Below, in pieces: positions 15,124 to 24,286 of a stretch of 38,959 nucleotides of DNA (position 1 is the first letter of the stretch; the number at the start of each line of letters is the position of its first letter). The position numbers were made by a program, and so were the translations under genes. The notes under the pieces are model-generated. The model was not told where the DNA came from and did not search any database. It was given only the letters and a program-made list of their open reading frames with translations. This stretch comes from Clostridia bacterium. Its GTDB lineage: Bacteria; Bacillota; Clostridia; Christensenellales; CAG-138. The DNA is taken from positions 1 through 38,959 of the forward strand of contig JAFSPW010000060.1 of assembly GCA_017451295.1 (NCBI GenBank), in the 5' to 3' direction.

Positions 15124-15991
15124 CATAGTCGCCAAATTCAGGCGTATAGGCAAAGGTGGCGGAAGCTGCCTTTTGTATATATACCCGTTCAAATCCAAGG
15201 TTTATGCAATAGTCCACGGCGTTGTTGTATTCCCGATGGGTCAGCCTTCGGTTCAAAGGGAACTGGCCGTCCGGCTGGGGCGTGAACTGTCGCATAAGGG
15301 ACAGGCAGGTGTCCGTACTAAATCGCTCCCGAATGCCGTCTAAAATAGCCCGGGTGTCATAGATGCAGTTGGGCAACACAAGATGCCGGATAAGAACTCC
15401 CCTTTGGGCTCTTCCGGCTTCGTTGATTTGCAGCTGTCCGCTGATGTCCATCATAGCTTCAACGGCGGCCATGGCGGTTTCATAGTAGTTTGGCGCCTTG
15501 GAAAAGGCATCGGCCAGGCGCTGGTCCCGATATTTTATGTCCGGCAGCCATAGGTCGATATACCCCTCCAAACGCCGGACCGTGTCAGTCGTCAAATAGG
15601 CGTTGGTGTTATAGATGGTGGGCAGATGCAGCCCCTGGGCCCTGGCCTTGTCTATGGCGGCACAGATGCCCGCAACATGGGGGGTAGGGGTCACTAAATC
15701 TATGTTGTCCGCCCCCAGCTGCTGTAGCTCCAGCAGGGCGTCGGCCAGCTCCTCCGGGGAAAAGAATTGGCCCATCTTCCCGGTTTGCAGCACCTTATTC
15801 TGGCAGAAAACGCACCGAAGATTGCAGCCGGAAAAGAACACGGCACCCGAGCCGCCCTCCCCTGCAAGGCAGGGCTCCTCATAGCGATGGATGCCGATTC
15901 TGGCCACCTTCATTCTGTCGCTGGCGCCGCAGAACCCGGGACCCTTGCTTCTATCCGCAGGGCAGTGTCGGGGACACAATTCACAGCCCAT
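15107..15991 (-). CDS. radical SAM protein, pyruvate formate-lyase-activating-enzyme-like
   Basis: A 294-residue protein with the radical SAM CX3CX2C motif at C56, C60 and C63 (FFSGCNLRCVFCQN) that binds a [4Fe-4S] cluster and S-adenosylmethionine. A second cysteine group lies at the N terminus (C3, C6, C10, C21), perhaps a further metal site. The fold resembles PflA-related proteins, but no partner glycyl radical enzyme is nearby, so its target is unknown. I set the start at 15991: GGGAGG precedes it by eight bases and the ATG overlaps the stop of the upstream hydrolase as TAATG. A longer frame to 16054 lies wholly inside that gene. Confidence 0.88.
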   Translation of the reverse strand: MGCELCPRHCPADRSKGPGFCGASDRMKVARIGIHRYEEPCLAGEGGSGAVFFSGCNLRCVFCQNKVLQTGKMGQFFSPEELADALLELQQLGADNIDLVTPTPHVAGICAAIDKARAQGLHLPTIYNTNAYLTTDTVRRLEGYIDLWLPDIKYRDQRLADAFSKAPNYYETAMAAVEAMMDISGQLQINEAGRAQRGVLIRHLVLPNCIYDTRAILDGIRERFSTDTCLSLMRQFTPQPDGQFPLNRRLTHREYNNAVDYCINLGFERVYIQKAASATFAYTPEFGDYVTVQL

Positions 15992-17409
15992 TAGGGACGC
16001 CTCCCGCACACGAAGTTCCGCTCCCAGTAGTCCTGATGGAGCCGGGAGGTGCACACCTGCCCCTTGGAGGAGGAGGCGTGAATCATGGTGCTGCTGCTGA
16101 TGCAGATGCCCGTGTGGCTCACGGTATCGCTGCTGTCGTTTTTAAAGAAGATGAGGTCCCCGGCCTTTAAATCATCCATGGACGAGATGAGGGTCCAGGA
16201 ATTGTTTTTAGCGTAGCTCTTGGCGCTTTGGCGGCTGATGCTGTGACCGCTTTGCTTCATGCAGTAGTAGACCAGCCCCGAGCAATCAAAACTGTCCGGC
16301 CCCTCGCAGCTCCACACATAGGGCTTGCCGATCTGGTCCTGGGCCGCCTCGATCAAGCTGCCGTAGGTCTTTTTCCCGGAGGAGACGGGCTTGGGCGTAT
16401 CCGTCACCTTGGGGGTGGCGGTCACTTTGGGCGTAGCTGTGGGCTTGGGCGTTTTGGTCACCTTGGGCGTGGCCGTGGGCTTAGCTGTCACCAGGTTACC
16501 GTCCTTGTCTATATAGGGGGTGGCCGTAGGCGCCGGGGTAGGGGTCTTGGTGGGCTTGGGCGTGGCCGTCTTCTTAGCCGTAGCCTTGGAAGTAGCTTTT
16601 GTGGTAGCCTTGGCAGTGGACTTGGCTGTAGCTTTCGTTGTTGCCCTGGCCGTCGCCTTTGGCGTGGGCCGGGGAGAAGGGGTGTCCGTAGGCAGCACGG
16701 GGGCGGAGACGGCCTCCTGGGAATAGAGCACGGACCAATCCTCTGTAGTCAGCACCCCGGTGATGGGCAGGTTGTTCAAAAGCTGAAAGGCCATGACCGC
16801 CTGTTCCGTGTTGGGACCGAAGAAGCCGTTGACCCTGTCGGTATAGAAGCCCAGTTCCAATAGCCGCTGCTGGAGCCGAACGACATCCGTGCCCGTGTCC
16901 CCTCGCTTGATTCGGTAGGATTGGGCGTTGCTGTTGTAAAGGGATTCCTGGGTGGCGCTGTCGGCTACGCCCGTCTGCTGCATATCGCAGGAGCGCTGAA
17001 ACAGGGTCACTGCCCCGGCAATGGACTCGTTGTATAATGACCCGGGGATATCCGAATCCAGGTACCCTAAATCCGTCAGCCGCTGCTGCAGGGCGCTGAC
17101 AGAGGCGTTGTCATCCCCCAGACGCAAGGTGGAATAGGCGGAAAGGACCACCACGTCCGTGGCAGGGGTGCCAATGGCTGCCGTGGGGGCAAAGGTGGGG
17201 GCGGGGGTGACCGCTTCGGCTGTGGCGGTTGCCTCTGGCAAAAACCCCATGGTGGGCAGGGGAGAGGCAGCATCGGCCACGGCGGCCATGGACATGGGGT
17301 TTCCGCCCATGATGGCAACGCCGATAAGACCAACCAAGAGACCTAATCCCAGGGTCCCCAGCAGGACCCGAGGCACAATATGTATATAGGGCAGTTTCGA
17401 TTTCTTCAT
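15991..17409 (-). CDS. NlpC/P60 cell-wall hydrolase with two PG-binding domains
   Basis: A 472-residue exported protein. Residues about 14-34 form a membrane anchor or signal segment. Two PG_binding_1 domains follow (about 95-150 and 168-230), then a long linker (about 243-349) rich in Thr, Pro, Lys and Ala. The C-terminal NlpC/P60 domain has the catalytic C376 in DCSGLVYYC, H432 in SHTGI, and H444 in MIHASS as the likely third residue. Such enzymes cut gamma-D-Glu to meso-diaminopimelate bonds in peptidoglycan. AAGGAT lies before the ATG. It is divergent from the ABC-F gene and coupled to the radical SAM gene by a one-base overlap. Confidence 0.93.
   Translation of the reverse strand: MKKSKLPYIHIVPRVLLGTLGLGLLVGLIGVAIMGGNPMSMAAVADAASPLPTMGFLPEATATAEAVTPAPTFAPTAAIGTPATDVVVLSAYSTLRLGDDNASVSALQQRLTDLGYLDSDIPGSLYNESIAGAVTLFQRSCDMQQTGVADSATQESLYNSNAQSYRIKRGDTGTDVVRLQQRLLELGFYTDRVNGFFGPNTEQAVMAFQLLNNLPITGVLTTEDWSVLYSQEAVSAPVLPTDTPSPRPTPKATARATTKATAKSTAKATTKATSKATAKKTATPKPTKTPTPAPTATPYIDKDGNLVTAKPTATPKVTKTPKPTATPKVTATPKVTDTPKPVSSGKKTYGSLIEAAQDQIGKPYVWSCEGPDSFDCSGLVYYCMKQSGHSISRQSAKSYAKNNSWTLISSMDDLKAGDLIFFKNDSSDTVSHTGICISSSTMIHASSSKGQVCTSRLHQDYWERNFVCGRRP
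16384..16690 (-). repeat. low-complexity Thr/Pro/Lys/Ala linker repeats inside the NlpC/P60 gene
   Basis: Short in-frame repeats coding for units such as ATPKVT, KPTATPK and KATTKATAK. They form an extended spacer between the wall-binding and catalytic domains. Such tracts can change length by slippage. Confidence 0.8.
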
Positions 17410-17431
17410 AATAGTCTATCCTTCGACCAAC

Positions 17432-17460
17432 AGTATACCGTACGGGACAGGCCTCGTCAT
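17432..17460 (-). promoter_or_regulatory. promoter of the NlpC/P60 gene
   Basis: On the minus strand, ATGACG (17460-17455), a 17-base spacer, and TATACT (17437-17432). The ATG follows 22 bases downstream. Confidence 0.55.
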
Positions 17461-17489
17461 TAATAATACTTTGAATTTTTTGCAAAAGG

Positions 17490-17518
17490 TTCCCATACGG
17501 GCGGTTGTATGGTATACT
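17490..17518 (+). promoter_or_regulatory. promoter of the ABC-F gene with overlapping inverted repeat
   Basis: TTCCCA (17490-17495), a 17-base spacer, and TATACT (17513-17518) preceded by TGG as an extended -10. CGGTTGT (17502-17508) and ACAACCG (17520-17526) form a 7-bp inverted repeat flanking the -10, a possible operator. The predicted 5' leader is under about 12 bases and has no Shine-Dalgarno sequence. Confidence 0.5.
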
Positions 17519-17533
17519 AACAACCGTAAAAGT

Positions 17534-19456
17534 ATGGCTATATTGCATGTAGTACAAGTGGCAAAAGAGTTTGCCGAAAGGACCCTCTTTTCCGATATAT
17601 CTTTTGAAGTGGCCCCCCGGGACAGGGTGGGTCTCATTGGCGTCAACGGCTGCGGCAAGAGCACCCTGCTGCAAATCATCGAAGGTCGCATTCGCCCCGA
17701 TGCCGGTTATGTGGCCCTGGGGCCGGAGTGTCACATGGCGGCGGTGGAGCAGCTGCCGAAGCTAAGCCATGAAGTTAGCCTCATGGACTTCGTGCTAAAG
17801 GCCTATGGACAGCTCCTTGCCTGGGAGGAGGAGCTGCAGGGGCTTTCGACACGGCTGGAGACGGCCGCTGAGGAGGAACGCCTTCGGCTCATCAACCGGC
17901 AGGACCGGCTGACAGAGCAGTTTCATCGGGAGGGTGGACTAACCTTCCGCAGCATCACCCGGTCCACCCTGCTGGGCCTCGGGTTTACGGAAGGGGAGCT
18001 AAGCAAGCCCATCGCCGAGTTTAGCGGCGGACAGGTGTCCAAGGCCATGCTGGCACGGGCCATTCTGCGTAAGGCGGATTTGTTGCTGCTGGACGAGCCC
18101 ACCAACAACCTCGATGTGGGAGCCATCACCTTTTTGCAGGAGTACCTGACGAACTATAAGGGAGCGTACATTCTGGTCTCCCACGACAGGGCTTTCCTCG
18201 ATGCCGCCACGGATAGGATACTGGAGCTGGAAAACGGGCACTTGATTGCCACCCGGGGCAACTACAGCCGCCATGTGGAGCTGAAGATGGACCAGCGGCA
18301 GCGGGCCCAGCGGGAGTATCAGCGGACCCTTAAGGAGATTAAGCGCATCGAGGGGGTCATCGAGCAGCAGCGGCGTTGGAATCAGGCCAGAAACTATGTG
18401 ACCATTGCCTCCAAGCAAAAGCAGATTGACAGGCTGAAGGAAGGGCTGGTGAAGCCGGAGAAGGATCCGGCGGCTATCCACTTCCACTTCCGGGGAGCGG
18501 AGCCCTCGGGAAACGAGATTCTGGACGTGCGGGACCTGGGCCTAAGCTATGGCAGCCACCGTGTGTTCTCCCACGCCAACCTGCTGCTGCTAAAGGGGGA
18601 GACCCTGTGCCTGGTGGGCGCCAACGGCTGCGGCAAGTCCAGCTTTCTAAAGGCCATCGTAGGGGAGCTGATGCCCTCGCAGGGGCACTTTAGACTGGGC
18701 GCCGGGGTGCGGTTGGGGTATTTCCAGCAGAACACGGACAACCTGACCCCCAGCTTCACCATCTTGGAGCAGATGCAGGATTTCTTTCCCCACAGTACGG
18801 AAGGGGAGCTGCGAAACTATTTAGGAGCGTTTCTTTTCCGGGGGGACGACATCTATAAGCTGGTGGGCACCCTTTCCGGCGGGGAACGGGCCAGGCTAAA
18901 GCTACTGCAGCTGGTGCTGGGCGGCGCCAACGTGCTGCTGCTGGACGAGCCCACCAACCATTTCGATATCCAAAGCTGCGAGGTTTTGGAAGCCGCTCTG
19001 GAAGCCTTCGGGGGGACGGTCCTCATCGTCACCCACGACAGATACCTGGTGGAACGGCTGGCGGACCGGGTGGTGCTTCTGAATTCAGAGGGCATGGTGG
19101 AGCTGAACCAGGAGGAAGCTTTCTCCTCGCTGGCACAGCCTCAGCAGAAGGAGCAGAGCCCGGACAATACGGATAAAAAGGACAACTACTACCAGCGGCA
19201 GAAGGAGAGTAAGGCAGCCTTGCTGGCGGCCAAGCAGGAGATTACCAGGGCCGAAAAAGCCATCGAGGCGAACGAAGCCGCTGCCCTTGCCGCCCAGGAT
19301 GCCTTGGAAGCGGCCCAAATCAAGGGGGACTTTGCTCAGATGCAGGCCCTGTGCCGGGAGCTGGAACGGCTTTCGGAGCAGGAGGAAGCCCTCTATGAGG
19401 CTTTGGAGCAGGCGGAGAACAACAAACTTAGATTGCAGAAGGAGATTGAGGGATGA
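17534..19456 (+). CDS. ABC-F family ATP-binding protein
   Basis: A 640-residue protein with two ATP-binding cassettes and no membrane segments. Walker A motifs are GVNGCGKST (36-44) and GANGCGKSS in the second half; signature motifs are FSGGQVSKA and LSGGERARL; both Walker B motifs read LLLDEPTN. A long charged helical segment joins the cassettes, and the C-terminal approximately 100 residues form a coiled coil. ABC-F proteins act on the ribosome as translation factors or antibiotic-protection proteins; which applies here is not clear. The start at 17534 begins the cassette properly (MAILHVVQV); the frame extends upstream only by a TTG within the promoter. Its stop overlaps the next start as ATGA. 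Confidence 0.93.
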   Translation: MAILHVVQVAKEFAERTLFSDISFEVAPRDRVGLIGVNGCGKSTLLQIIEGRIRPDAGYVALGPECHMAAVEQLPKLSHEVSLMDFVLKAYGQLLAWEEELQGLSTRLETAAEEERLRLINRQDRLTEQFHREGGLTFRSITRSTLLGLGFTEGELSKPIAEFSGGQVSKAMLARAILRKADLLLLDEPTNNLDVGAITFLQEYLTNYKGAYILVSHDRAFLDAATDRILELENGHLIATRGNYSRHVELKMDQRQRAQREYQRTLKEIKRIEGVIEQQRRWNQARNYVTIASKQKQIDRLKEGLVKPEKDPAAIHFHFRGAEPSGNEILDVRDLGLSYGSHRVFSHANLLLLKGETLCLVGANGCGKSSFLKAIVGELMPSQGHFRLGAGVRLGYFQQNTDNLTPSFTILEQMQDFFPHSTEGELRNYLGAFLFRGDDIYKLVGTLSGGERARLKLLQLVLGGANVLLLDEPTNHFDIQSCEVLEAALEAFGGTVLIVTHDRYLVERLADRVVLLNSEGMVELNQEEAFSSLAQPQQKEQSPDNTDKKDNYYQRQKESKAALLAAKQEITRAEKAIEANEAAALAAQDALEAAQIKGDFAQMQALCRELERLSEQEEALYEALEQAENNKLRLQKEIEG

Positions 19457-20433
19457 ATTGGGGAGGATTTCCCGTTGGGTTTCGGTTCCCGGTGCCGGAC
19501 TTTTCCTGGGAGACCAAGACACGCTGCTGGGAACGGGTGCTCAAAGCCCTGACCTATGCGGATTTGAGCAACACAATCTTGCAGGAGGCGGAATCGGCGG
19601 AGCGGTTCGATGAAACGAAGCGGGTGTACATCGCCATCGTCAGTCCCGTGTCCATCACGACCAGCCGGAATAATTGTACCCTTTGGCGCAGGGATGGGAG
19701 CCTGATGAGCAGCCTGTGCTATTATGTGCCCTGGGTGCAGGAAAACTACCTGGAACTGTTTACAAAACATACCGACCTGGCCAAGATTACGGAGGATCGG
19801 CGCATCGTACCCACGGCAGAGGGGGAGGGGCTGTTCCCTGCCGCCATTCCCTTTGCGCCTAAGGCGCCAAGCCGCAAACGAGTGCTCCTGTTGCCAAAGG
19901 AAGAACTGCCCTTTGAGGAACGAATGAACCTGTTGCGGCAGGCTATGGAAAAGCTGTATGTGGAGGATTCGTCCCGGTATCTTACCATGCTGCCCCTTAG
20001 CCCCGGCGGTGAAGGAACGGTTTATACGGCGGCAGCCTTTTTGAACGGACGCATCTTCACAGAGCTGGTGCCGGACCGGGAGGGAACACGGCACCGGGTC
20101 CTCTTTGGGGTGACTGCCGGTAAAAGGCTGCTTATTGACGGCTTTTCTGTACCGGACATAGCTGCTCCTCTCAGCAAAGAATTCGGTCTTGGCAAGGCCA
20201 TTGAAATCGGCAAAGGGCGGGGATTCAAAGATGTCCGTCTGTGCGCCAGGGGGCTGAATGTACCTGACTGTGAAGCAAAGCCGGTAGAGGATGTGCAGGA
20301 GATTTACCGTCTACAGGACCGGCTCTGCCTTTTTGACAGACTGATGCTGGTATCCGCCAATACCAACGGCATTGTTACAGAAAGCATAGACATCAACAGG
20401 AGGAATGTGCCATGCGTATCGTCGATATTGTAG
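19453..20433 (+). CDS. unrecognised 326-residue protein
   Basis: I do not recognise this protein. It has no signal peptide or membrane segment and looks cytoplasmic. The N-terminal half contains a TLWRRDGSLMSSLCYYVPW segment; the C-terminal half has alternating hydrophobic and charged residues typical of an ordinary globular fold. AAGGAG lies about eight bases upstream. The start overlaps the ABC-F stop as ATGA, and the end overlaps pdp by 22 bases, so it is surely translated as part of this operon. Its reading frame and codon use match its neighbours. Confidence 0.8.
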   Translation: MNWGGFPVGFRFPVPDFSWETKTRCWERVLKALTYADLSNTILQEAESAERFDETKRVYIAIVSPVSITTSRNNCTLWRRDGSLMSSLCYYVPWVQENYLELFTKHTDLAKITEDRRIVPTAEGEGLFPAAIPFAPKAPSRKRVLLLPKEELPFEERMNLLRQAMEKLYVEDSSRYLTMLPLSPGGEGTVYTAAAFLNGRIFTELVPDREGTRHRVLFGVTAGKRLLIDGFSVPDIAAPLSKEFGLGKAIEIGKGRGFKDVRLCARGLNVPDCEAKPVEDVQEIYRLQDRLCLFDRLMLVSANTNGIVTESIDINRRNVPCVSSIL

Positions 20434-21731
20434 AAAAGAAGCGGGACGGGGGCGAGCTGACCAGGGCTGAAATCGAACAGCTGGTCTTAGGCTATGTGAA
20501 AGGGGAGGTGCCGGATTATCAGGTTTCGGCCTTCCTTATGGCGGTGGTGTTCCGGGGGATGACGGACCAGGAAACCGCCACCTTGACCGATGTGATGATG
20601 GCCAGCGGCGATACGGTGGATTTATCCTCCCTGCCCGGCATAAAGGTGGACAAGCATTCCACCGGCGGCGTGGGGGACACCACCACCCTCATTGTGGCGC
20701 CCCTGGTGGCAGCCTGCGGCGGCACGGTAGCCAAGATGTCCGGCCGGGGCTTAGGCCATACCGGCGGCACCCTTGATAAGCTGGAAGCCATTCCGGGCGT
20801 TTCCATCGAACAGCCCATGGATGCCTTCATGGACATGGTTCGGATGAACGGCCTGGCGGTCATCGGCCAGTCCGGGAACCTGGTGCCGGCGGATAAGAAG
20901 CTCTATGCCCTGCGGGATGTGACGGGCACCATTGCCAGCATTCCCCTGATTGCCTCCAGCGTTATGAGCAAGAAGCTGGCCGCCGGGGCGGATGCCATTG
21001 TGCTGGATGTGAAGGTGGGGTCTGGCGCCTTTATGCACACGGTGGAGGAGGCACGAAAGCTGGCCTCCCTCATGGTCCGCATCGGCAAAAAGCTACATCG
21101 CCGGGTGGAGGCGGTGCTGACGGATATGGACCAGCCCTTGGGGCTGGCAGTGGGCAACGCTCTGGAGGTTCAGGAGGCGGTGAATGCCCTTTCTGGCCTG
21201 GTGGGGGAGGAGGAGCCCCTTATGGAGGTGAGCCTGCTGCTGGGGGAACGGATGCTGCTGCTTAGCGACGTTGCTCATTCTCAGGAGGAGGCGCGGACCA
21301 TGCTCCTTGATGCCTTGCACAGCGGCCGGGGACTTAAAAAGCTCCGGGCTATGATTGAGGCCCTGGGGGGCGATGGCAGCTATATAGATGCCAATAAGAT
21401 TTCGGAGCTTTGCAAGGTGAAGCAGATGGTGCCGGTGTATCCCCCAAAGGATGGGTATCTGCACGCCCTGGATGCGGAGAAGATCGGCGTGGCCTCCCAG
21501 ATGCTGGGAGCGGGCCGGGCCAAGAAGGAGGATGCCATTGATCCGGCGGTGGGCCTGGTGCTCCATAAGCGGGTGGGGGACCGGCTTCAAACTGATGAAC
21601 CCTTCTGCACGCTGTATGTCAACGACTCCACCCAATTAAAGGAAGCGGTGGCGTTGATTGAAGCCTCCATGACCATCGGTGAGAAACAGCCTGAGGCGAA
21701 GCCGCTGGTGTTTGGCATTGTGAAGGAGTGA
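20412..21731 (+). CDS. pdp: pyrimidine-nucleoside (thymidine) phosphorylase
   Basis: A 439-residue enzyme with the family signature SGRGLGHTGGTLDKLE at 110-125 and the phosphate-binding KHSTGGVGD segment at 81-89. It splits pyrimidine nucleosides reversibly into base and (deoxy)ribose 1-phosphate in nucleoside salvage. AGGAGG lies eight bases before the ATG. It ends two bases before polA, in a tight operon with DNA replication and cofactor genes. Pdp and DeoA types are hard to separate by eye; the Gram-positive context favours the broader Pdp type. Confidence 0.94.
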   Translation: MRIVDIVEKKRDGGELTRAEIEQLVLGYVKGEVPDYQVSAFLMAVVFRGMTDQETATLTDVMMASGDTVDLSSLPGIKVDKHSTGGVGDTTTLIVAPLVAACGGTVAKMSGRGLGHTGGTLDKLEAIPGVSIEQPMDAFMDMVRMNGLAVIGQSGNLVPADKKLYALRDVTGTIASIPLIASSVMSKKLAAGADAIVLDVKVGSGAFMHTVEEARKLASLMVRIGKKLHRRVEAVLTDMDQPLGLAVGNALEVQEAVNALSGLVGEEEPLMEVSLLLGERMLLLSDVAHSQEEARTMLLDALHSGRGLKKLRAMIEALGGDGSYIDANKISELCKVKQMVPVYPPKDGYLHALDAEKIGVASQMLGAGRAKKEDAIDPAVGLVLHKRVGDRLQTDEPFCTLYVNDSTQLKEAVALIEASMTIGEKQPEAKPLVFGIVKE

Positions 21732-21733
21732 GC

Positions 21734-24286
21734 ATGGAGCATCCCTTTATCATAATTGACGGCAACAGCCTGATGTATCGGGCCTTTTTCGCCCTTCAGA
21801 CCCCCATGAACGCAAAGGACGGCACCCCCACGGGAGCGCTGCATGGGTTCTTGAATATGCTCTTTAAGCTCCTTGACAGGGAGCCGGAGCACATGGCCGT
21901 GGCCTTTGACTTGCATGGCCCCACCTTTCGGCACAAGGAGTACGAGGACTATAAGGCGGGACGAAAGCCCACACCGGAGGATTTAATCGCCCAGATGCCC
22001 CTGATTCAGGAGATTCTGCGGGCAATGGGCATTGCGGTGCTGACCTGTCCCTCCTATGAGGCGGACGATATCCTGGGCACCCTCTCTCGGCGGGGGGAAC
22101 AGGCGGGCTTAGATGTGCTGCTGGTCACCGGGGATAGGGATGCCCTGCAGCTGACCACAGAGAATACCCATGTGCTTCTAACCAAGAAAGGCATCACGGA
22201 CACGGTGGAATATGATCCAGCCACCCTAAAGGAAGCCTATGGTCTGGACGGTCCCCATATGAAGGACCTAAAGGCCCTCATGGGGGACAGCTCCGACAAT
22301 ATCCCCGGGGTGCCGGGAGTGGGGGAGAAGACGGCTTTGAAGCTCCTGGAAACCTATGGGGACTTAGAGGGGGTATATGCACATGCCGCCGAAATAAAGG
22401 GGAAGCTGGGGGAGAAGGTTCGCGACAACGAAGCCTCCGCCAGGCTTAGCTACTGGCTGGGCACCATCTGCACCGAGGCACCGGTAGAGGCCACGTTGGA
22501 GGACTGCCTGTTTTCCCCAAACACCCTGTCCGGCGCCCGTCCTCTCTTAGAAAAGCTGGAGCTAAGGAGCATATTGAACCGTCTGCCTCAGGGGGAGGAG
22601 CCCGTCTATCAGGGGGAGGTGGAGCAGGAACTAATCACCCTGCACACCCTGCAGGAAGTGGAGGCTTTGGCAAAGGAGCATAGCAGCAGCCAACAGATGG
22701 CCCTCGTGCTCTCTCCCGCCTTTAGCTTTGCCTTCAATGAGAAGACCTCCTACGGTTTTGCCGCCGGGGACACCCTCTTTGACGAGCCGGTCTCCCTGAA
22801 GGAGCTGTTTATGACCCTCCTTGCGGGAGGGAAAAAGCAGCTGCTGGCCTTCGATAAAAAGGCCCTGCTCCACGCCATGGACCGGGAGGGGGTATGCCTG
22901 GGTGACATCACCTTTGATGCCATGATAGCGGACTATCTGCTCTGCGCCAACCACCCCACGGACACCTTCGAGAGGCTGTGTTTGTCCCGTCTCAACTGCC
23001 GGACTCCCGGGGCGGGGCTTCTGTTCTTGCTCAAAGACGGCATGGAGAAGGAGCTTTCCGATAAGGGCATGACCTGGCTCTATGAACAGGTGGAGATGCC
23101 CCTAAGTCAGGTCCTTTTCTCCATGGAGAAGGAGGGCTTTGCCCTGGACATGCAGGTGCTGCACACGCTTCACGCCCAGTTTTCCGCCCGGCAGCAGACC
23201 CTGGCTCAGGAGATTTATGACCTGGCGGGGGAGCAGTTTAACATCCTTTCCCCCAAGCAGTTGGGGACCATCCTCTTTGAAAAGCTGGGCTTGCCCCCTC
23301 GCAAGAAGACCAAGTCCGGCTATTCCACCGACAGCGACACCCTGGAAGCCTTGAAAGACCGGCATCCCTTAGTGCCCAAGGTTATGGAGTATCGGTTCGT
23401 GGCCAAGGTGGATGCCACCTTTGTGGAGGGGCTCATCGCCTCCGTGGCCCCGGACGACCGGGTCCATACAAGCTTCAAGCAGTGTGTCACCGCCACAGGC
23501 CGCATCTCCAGCGCGGAGCCCAACCTGCAAAACATCCCCGTTCGCACGGCAGAGGGGCGGGAGATACGCAAGGCCTTTGTAGCAAGCCCCGGGCACGTGC
23601 TCATCGGGGCGGACTATTCCCAGATTGAGCTGCGGCTCCTTGCCCACATCAGCGGGGACGAAAACCTGATTGCCGCCTTCAACTCCGGGGCGGACATCCA
23701 TCGCCGCACGGCGGCGGAGGTGTTCCATACGCCCTTTGATGAGGTGACCAAGGAGCAGCGCAGCGCCGCCAAGGCGGTGAACTTCGGCATCGTTTACGGC
23801 ATCTCCGACTTCGGCCTGTCCCAGAATCTGGGCATTCCGGTGAAGACGGCGGCGGGCTATATCCGCAGCTATTTTGACCGGTACCCGGGGGTCAAGGCCT
23901 ATATGGAAAAGAGCGTGCAGGAGGCCAAGGAAAAGGGCTACGCCCAGACCATCTACGGCCGCCGCCGTCCCATGCCGGAGCTAACAAGCGGCAACTACAA
24001 CACTCGGAGCTTCGGGGAGCGGGTGGCCATGAACATGCCCATCCAGGGCAGCGCCGCCGACATCATCAAGCTGGCCATGGTCCATGTGTTTCATGCATTA
24101 TATGAAGCGGGGCTAAAGAGCAAGCTGGTGCTGCAGATTCACGACGAGCTGATTGTGGATGCTGTTGCGAAGGAAGCAGAGCAGGTGCAGCAGATGATGG
24201 AAAACTGCATGGAGCAGGTGGCGGATCTGAAGGTGAAGCTCATCGCAAAAGGGGCCAGGGGCAAAAGCTGGTACGACACCAAATGA
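21734..24286 (+). CDS. polA: DNA polymerase I
   Basis: An 850-residue protein. The N-terminal 5' nuclease has EADDILGTL, VTGDRDALQL and GDSSDNIPGVPGVGEKT. The middle 3'-5' exonuclease region lacks the DxE and other metal-binding residues (LSPAFSFAFNEK where they are expected), so proofreading is probably absent. The polymerase domain has motif A with D627 (GADYSQIELRLL), motif B from K680 (KAVNFGIVYG) and motif C with H803, D804 and E805 (IHDELI). It fills gaps and removes RNA primers. The ATG at 21734 has AAGGAG six bases upstream; an in-frame GTG at 21728 is too close to it. It overlaps coaE as ATGA. Confidence 0.97.
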   Translation: MEHPFIIIDGNSLMYRAFFALQTPMNAKDGTPTGALHGFLNMLFKLLDREPEHMAVAFDLHGPTFRHKEYEDYKAGRKPTPEDLIAQMPLIQEILRAMGIAVLTCPSYEADDILGTLSRRGEQAGLDVLLVTGDRDALQLTTENTHVLLTKKGITDTVEYDPATLKEAYGLDGPHMKDLKALMGDSSDNIPGVPGVGEKTALKLLETYGDLEGVYAHAAEIKGKLGEKVRDNEASARLSYWLGTICTEAPVEATLEDCLFSPNTLSGARPLLEKLELRSILNRLPQGEEPVYQGEVEQELITLHTLQEVEALAKEHSSSQQMALVLSPAFSFAFNEKTSYGFAAGDTLFDEPVSLKELFMTLLAGGKKQLLAFDKKALLHAMDREGVCLGDITFDAMIADYLLCANHPTDTFERLCLSRLNCRTPGAGLLFLLKDGMEKELSDKGMTWLYEQVEMPLSQVLFSMEKEGFALDMQVLHTLHAQFSARQQTLAQEIYDLAGEQFNILSPKQLGTILFEKLGLPPRKKTKSGYSTDSDTLEALKDRHPLVPKVMEYRFVAKVDATFVEGLIASVAPDDRVHTSFKQCVTATGRISSAEPNLQNIPVRTAEGREIRKAFVASPGHVLIGADYSQIELRLLAHISGDENLIAAFNSGADIHRRTAAEVFHTPFDEVTKEQRSAAKAVNFGIVYGISDFGLSQNLGIPVKTAAGYIRSYFDRYPGVKAYMEKSVQEAKEKGYAQTIYGRRRPMPELTSGNYNTRSFGERVAMNMPIQGSAADIIKLAMVHVFHALYEAGLKSKLVLQIHDELIVDAVAKEAEQVQQMMENCMEQVADLKVKLIAKGARGKSWYDTK

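Noticed and set aside
16228-16863. Plus-strand open frame over the linker of the NlpC/P60 gene
   Set aside because: It is a Gly/Arg-rich product of the repeated linker codons on the other strand.
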